Assembly (NCBI GenBank): GCA_905181745.1
Contig: CAJIYV010000013.1
Location: 1-7,559 of the forward strand
Direction of reading: 5' to 3'
DNA length: 7,559 nucleotides
From: an uncultured Actinomycetes bacterium
GTDB lineage: Bacteria; Actinomycetota; Actinomycetes; S36-B12
In this document: piece by piece, positions 4,633-7,559 of the stretch
How positions within the stretch are numbered: position 1 is the first letter of the stretch
Layout: each line of letters opens with the position of its first letter
Notes under the pieces: model-generated
The model's input: only the letters and a program-made list of their open reading frames with translations
Databases searched by the model: none
Told to the model about the DNA's origin: nothing
Translations under genes and position numbers: made by a program

Positions 4633-6627
4633 GTGCTTCCCCACAATACAGGGCATTCTGCCTTGCCACGTCTTCATGCGCTCATGCGCGGTGGCGGCAT
4701 TTTTGTATTTGTGGGCGCCCTAATTTTACAGGTCAGCCCGGCGACGGCTGATGGCAGTGGCTGGCAATCCACCAATTGGACCGGTGTGATTGCCGGTGCT
4801 CCTGAGCCGGGGGTTGGTCTACCCGCGGTTCCATCACCTGCCGGTGCCCCCGTCCCGCTTCCGGCTGAATACGACGTCCCCGCCGAATATGAGGGACAAT
4901 CCACTTGTGATCCCGTCCCAAAACCGGGAACCCAACGATTCGCAGACTTGATTAAGGCTACCTACGGCCAAGATGAAGTCGTATGGATTCCGCGTGATTG
5001 TGGAGTCAACGGTCAAAGTGAGCATAAAGAAGGTCGAGCCCTGGACTGGATGCGCAGCGTTCGCGACCCCCAGGGCCGCGCCGAAGCCGAGGCTTTTTTG
5101 AATTGGCTGCTCGGGCCAGATCAATTCGGGGTTGCTTACGGCAACGCAATCCGACTGGGCGTGATGTATATCGGTTGGAACGACCGGATCTGGCGCGGCT
5201 ATAAGTTAAATAGAGGTTGGACCGAACTGAAAGGTTGTTTCTCCAGAGCAGACAAAGGCTCTGATAACACCTGTCACCGAAACCATATTCACATCTCACT
5301 CACGTGGGATGGAGCCTCCGGTCGGTCGTCGTTTTGGGATGGCACCGCGCTCACAGCGCCCTACTGTGCGCGTAGCCGGTCCACTGCCAGCGGCGCCCCT
5401 GCTACCCGCGTGGGCGGGGTTGTTGCCGTTGATCAAGTCCGGGTCGTGGGCACGCGTTCGGGGATCGGGGTAAAAGAGCGCTGTCGCCTACAACAGGACC
5501 GATGGAATGGCGACAGCCATAGAATTTTTGCCAAAGTTACAGGGGTGGGTGGGGTGCCAGCGGAGGGTGTTGCCGCAGTGCTTGTGCGCGTGAGCGCATT
5601 AGGAACCAACGCTGCCACGACGTTACGAGTTTGGTCACCGGGAGCGAGTTCCAGCGTCCCCGTTGTGCAAGCCCCGATGAATGCTGATGCGTCCGCAGAT
5701 GCAATTATCCCGGTCGCATCCGATGGAACTATCGCGATTGCAACGACTGCTGGCGCAACAGATGTCACTGTTGATGTTTTGGGGTATTACCCCAACGGGC
5801 CGGAAGTTGAAAACAGGTCCGAGGTGGTCAGCGAAACGTTGATTATGCCCATGACCGAGCTAGGACTAAACCCTGCTCCGGTGCCCGTGGCTCCGGTAGC
5901 TCCCCAAGCCCCGGCCCCTGGCGCCCCACCCGAAGAGGGGGAATTCGTAGGAATTGGTGCAGAAGTCGGTTACGAGTCAGTGAGCCAAGGTGCAATTCAG
6001 CCGGGTGAAATTCGAACGGTGGCCCTTAACGGACTTCCGGCGCAAGCAACAAGTGCACTTGTCACCGTCACCACCAGCGACTCCACCAAGAAGGGCAAAC
6101 TACGCATCGGCCAAATTGGTGAAAAGCTTAATGCTGCCACTGTCAAGGTTCGCAAGGCAAAAACTCGTACCGCAATTTTGGTTGTCCCAGTTGTGGGAGG
6201 GACGGTTCAAATATCTGCGTCGAAGAAACCTGCAGTACAAGTCAAAGTTGAGGTTCTCGGGTACCGCACGGGTGCGCTACCGTTAAAAGCCCGCGGCATG
6301 TCGGCGCGCAAACTGATCAAAACGAAATTTAATGGCACCAAAGTGAAACTGGCCAAGGTCACTGGAATCGGTGACGTACCCAAAAAGAAGAAAAAAGTCC
6401 TCGCCGTGATCCTGCGGGTCACAACAAAAGGCAAAGGTGCGGACGGTCGCTTTGCGGCCTATGCCGTAGGTGGAGTCGATCGAGGTTCTCGATCAGCCAC
6501 TGTTACCGCAAAGGGAAAAACTACTTCGATTGTCGTTGCTGAGGTGGGAGATAAAGGGCTTGTCGCGCTGGCAGCAAATGTTCGGACAAAAGTTCGGGTA
6601 ACAGTAGTCGGCTACATCAGGCGTTGA
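4633..6627 (+). CDS. Secreted M15/VanY-like putative peptidoglycan peptidase with three C-terminal beta-domains
   Basis: A 664-residue exported protein. Residues 1-39 are a signal peptide, with a hydrophobic core at 22-35 and probable cleavage after ATA (37-39). A Pro/Ala-rich linker runs to about 90. Residues about 92-245 are an M15/VanY-like zinc peptidase domain, close to the ARB-07466/VldE-like group. SEHKEGRALD (129-138) gives zinc ligands His131 and Asp138, and HRNHIH (215-220) supplies the third His. Relatives cut peptide stems of cell-wall peptidoglycan. Three beta-domains follow, at about 262-385, 440-546 and 551-664, ending LGYYP, LGYRTG and VGYIRR. They are of the actinobacterial type found on secreted amidases. 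A Pro-rich hinge (412-434) separates the first from the second. The last 184 residues are very basic. The GTG at 4633 is preceded by a weak -10 box; ATG 4684 is an alternative that would still give a full signal peptide. Confidence 0.8.
   Translation: MLPHNTGHSALPRLHALMRGGGIFVFVGALILQVSPATADGSGWQSTNWTGVIAGAPEPGVGLPAVPSPAGAPVPLPAEYDVPAEYEGQSTCDPVPKPGTQRFADLIKATYGQDEVVWIPRDCGVNGQSEHKEGRALDWMRSVRDPQGRAEAEAFLNWLLGPDQFGVAYGNAIRLGVMYIGWNDRIWRGYKLNRGWTELKGCFSRADKGSDNTCHRNHIHISLTWDGASGRSSFWDGTALTAPYCARSRSTASGAPATRVGGVVAVDQVRVVGTRSGIGVKERCRLQQDRWNGDSHRIFAKVTGVGGVPAEGVAAVLVRVSALGTNAATTLRVWSPGASSSVPVVQAPMNADASADAIIPVASDGTIAIATTAGATDVTVDVLGYYPNGPEVENRSEVVSETLIMPMTELGLNPAPVPVAPVAPQAPAPGAPPEEGEFVGIGAEVGYESVSQGAIQPGEIRTVALNGLPAQATSALVTVTTSDSTKKGKLRIGQIGEKLNAATVKVRKAKTRTAILVVPVVGGTVQISASKKPAVQVKVEVLGYRTGALPLKARGMSARKLIKTKFNGTKVKLAKVTGIGDVPKKKKKVLAVILRVTTKGKGADGRFAAYAVGGVDRGSRSATVTAKGKTTSIVVAEVGDKGLVALAANVRTKVRVTVVGYIRR
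4906..5367 (+). other. M15/VanY-like peptidase domain within the secreted protein
   Basis: Residues 92-245. The pattern S-x-H-x-x-G-x-A-x-D is exact (Ser129, His131, Gly134, Ala136, Asp138), and the HxH pair is His218/His220. Cysteines at 92, 123, 202, 214 and 245 could form disulfides outside the cell. The residue in front of the HxH motif is Asn217, where I would expect an acid in many relatives. Confidence 0.65.
5416..6624 (+). repeat. Three diverged beta-domain repeats within the secreted protein
   Basis: Repeat 1 is nt 5416-5787, repeat 2 is 5950-6270 and repeat 3 is 6283-6624. Repeat 1 opens with VRVVGTRSGIGV, carries VTGVGGVPAEGVAAVLVRV and closes with VDVLGYY. Repeat 3 shows VTGIGDVPKKKKK, then LAVILRV, and closes with VTVVGY. 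Repeat 2 is the most diverged but keeps LNGLPAQATSALVTV and VEVLGY. The repeats are recognisable in protein sequence only, which indicates old duplications. Confidence 0.65.
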
Positions 6628-6647
6628 TATTCGCCATTAAGCTTGTT

Positions 6648-6667
6648 GTCTGGGTTTAGGCCTAGAC
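6648..6667. promoter_or_regulatory. Hairpin overlapping the pcrA -10 box
   Basis: GTCTGGG (6648-6654) pairs with CCTAGAC (6661-6667) across a six-base loop, with one G-T wobble. Inside it, TAGGCCTA (6657-6664) is a perfect palindrome. It covers the predicted pcrA -10 box. As RNA from the upstream gene it could be a weak terminator stem, but no T-run follows, so a protein-binding site is equally possible. Confidence 0.3.
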
Positions 6668-6674
6668 TGACGCA
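6663..6674 (+). promoter_or_regulatory. Leaderless -10 box of pcrA (TAGACT)
   Basis: TAGACT (6663-6668) fits TANNNT and is followed by six bases and then GTG 6675. This supports a GTG start and a transcript without a leader. No clear -35 box was seen. Confidence 0.5.
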
Positions 6675-7559
6675 GTGTCCGAATCGAGCCAATCCCCATT
6701 ATTAGCGCTGCACGGGGATCAATTACTCGAGGATCTCAATCCCGCCCAGCGCACAGCCGTAGAGCATCGAGGCAGCCCGCTACTGATTGTTGCCGGCGCC
6801 GGATCGGGTAAAACTCGAGTACTGACCCGCCGGATCGCACACTTACTGGCATTCGGTGATGCAACACCTGGGCAGATTCTCGCCATCACCTTCACCAATA
6901 AGGCAGCCGCGGAGATGAAAGAGCGGGTCGCTGACATTGTTGGCCCAGCCGGTCGAACCATGTGGGTCTCCACATTCCACAGCGCCTGTGTTCGAATCTT
7001 GCGCGCCGAGGCCCATCGTTTAGGAGTAAAAAGCAACTTCACCATCTATGACACGCAGGACTCGCTGCGACTCATTACATTAATCTTGCGTGATTTCAAT
7101 ATTGACGCAAAGAACACCAAGCCGCGCATGATACTTTCCCGAATTTCATCAGCAAAAAATGAGTTGATTGACCACGAAACTTTCTTATCCAATACCCAAT
7201 TGTCCTCAGATAAAGACGCAGCCATTGAGTCCGTAATCGCTCAGGTGTACCGCGAATACCAAAATCGGCTGACCCTTGCCAATGCTTTTGATTTTGACGA
7301 CCTGATTGGTTCAACGGTTGCACTACTGCAACTTTTTCCTGAAGTCGCCAATATGTACCGACGCCGATTCCGTCACATCATGGTGGATGAATATCAAGAC
7401 ACCAACCACGCTCAATACATGTTAATCAAGGAATTGGTCGGAACGGTTGCTGCGTCTGCGGATTCACCACCACCGGGTGAACTGTGTGTCGTGGGTGACG
7501 CCGATCAGTCCATTTATGCGTTTCGTGGGGCGACTATTCGTAACATTGAAGAGTTCGAG
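6675..7559 (+). CDS. pcrA: ATP-dependent DNA helicase PcrA/UvrD, N-terminal part (runs off right edge)
   Basis: The first 295 codons of a superfamily 1A 3'-5' helicase that unwinds DNA in nucleotide-excision and mismatch repair and clears proteins from DNA during replication. The frame is open from GTG 6675 to the last base. The Q-motif is LNPAQRTAVEH (Gln25). Walker A is GAGSGKT (41-47). Motif Ia is ITFTNKAAAEMKERV (from 71) and motif Ib is STFHSACVRILR (from 99). Walker B/motif II is VDEYQDTN (237-244), and motif III is VVGDADQSIYAFRGA (272-286). The 1B insertion between them is of normal length, and all visible motifs are intact. GTG 6675 is chosen because it leaves a usual 20-residue lead before the Q-motif and has a TANNNT box six bases upstream. 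UvrD and PcrA cannot be told apart from this half; in Actinobacteria the name pcrA is usual. Confidence 0.95.
   Translation, partial: MSESSQSPLLALHGDQLLEDLNPAQRTAVEHRGSPLLIVAGAGSGKTRVLTRRIAHLLAFGDATPGQILAITFTNKAAAEMKERVADIVGPAGRTMWVSTFHSACVRILRAEAHRLGVKSNFTIYDTQDSLRLITLILRDFNIDAKNTKPRMILSRISSAKNELIDHETFLSNTQLSSDKDAAIESVIAQVYREYQNRLTLANAFDFDDLIGSTVALLQLFPEVANMYRRRFRHIMVDEYQDTNHAQYMLIKELVGTVAASADSPPPGELCVVGDADQSIYAFRGATIRNIEEFE

Noticed and set aside
6628..6674. SOS (LexA) box before pcrA
   Set aside because: No GAAC....GTTC-type element is present between 6628 and 6674.
1..7559. Mobile elements, CRISPR arrays, tRNA/rRNA genes, attachment sites
   Set aside because: I saw no transposase or integrase frame, no regularly spaced repeats, no tRNA-like cloverleaf and no terminal inverted repeats.

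Overview
The window looks like a core chromosomal stretch of an actinobacterium with moderate G+C (about half by eye, not counted). The reasons are an actinobacterial-style guaA, a pcrA/uvrD helicase, a PIG-L (LmbE) deacetylase of an actinobacterial type, and a secreted protein carrying the beta-domain with a 'VTGVGGVPA...VDVLGYY' signature common in Actinobacteria. Several genes also appear to be leaderless: a TANNNT -10 box followed by exactly six bases and then the start codon. I cannot name the genus. A streamlined aquatic actinobacterium is a guess only.

Layout. Positions 1-354 (minus) hold the N-terminal 118 codons of a short-chain dehydrogenase/reductase (SDR) that runs off the left edge. 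It is divergent from an AraC/XylS-family regulator (536-1513, plus). The 181 bp between them hold two back-to-back promoters that share one -35 palindrome, plus four copies of ATTTGGG. This looks like a small substrate-responsive catabolic module. Positions 1581-1832 encode a CD225/dispanin-like two-helix membrane protein. guaA (GMP synthase, 1885-3453) is complete, and a four-helix membrane protein (3463-3813) follows after 9 bp. That gene converges with a PIG-L-family deacetylase (3818-4525, minus), with only 4 bp between the stop codons. A large secreted protein (4633-6627) is divergent from the deacetylase. It joins an M15/VanY-like peptidase domain to three beta-domains, the last two extremely basic. 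The N-terminal 295 codons of pcrA (6675-7559) run off the right edge.

How the parts relate. guaA (purine synthesis) and pcrA (repair and replication) are housekeeping genes. The PIG-L deacetylase and the secreted peptidase, facing each other across 107 bp, suggest sugar or cell-envelope work, but this is inference. No mobile element, CRISPR array, tRNA or rRNA was seen, and no gene-free stretch exceeds 300 bases. I see no clearly new multi-gene system. The points most worth checking are the leaderless-promoter series (including a -10 box built on the guaA stop codon), the SDR/AraC control region, and the secreted peptidase with its strongly cationic tail.
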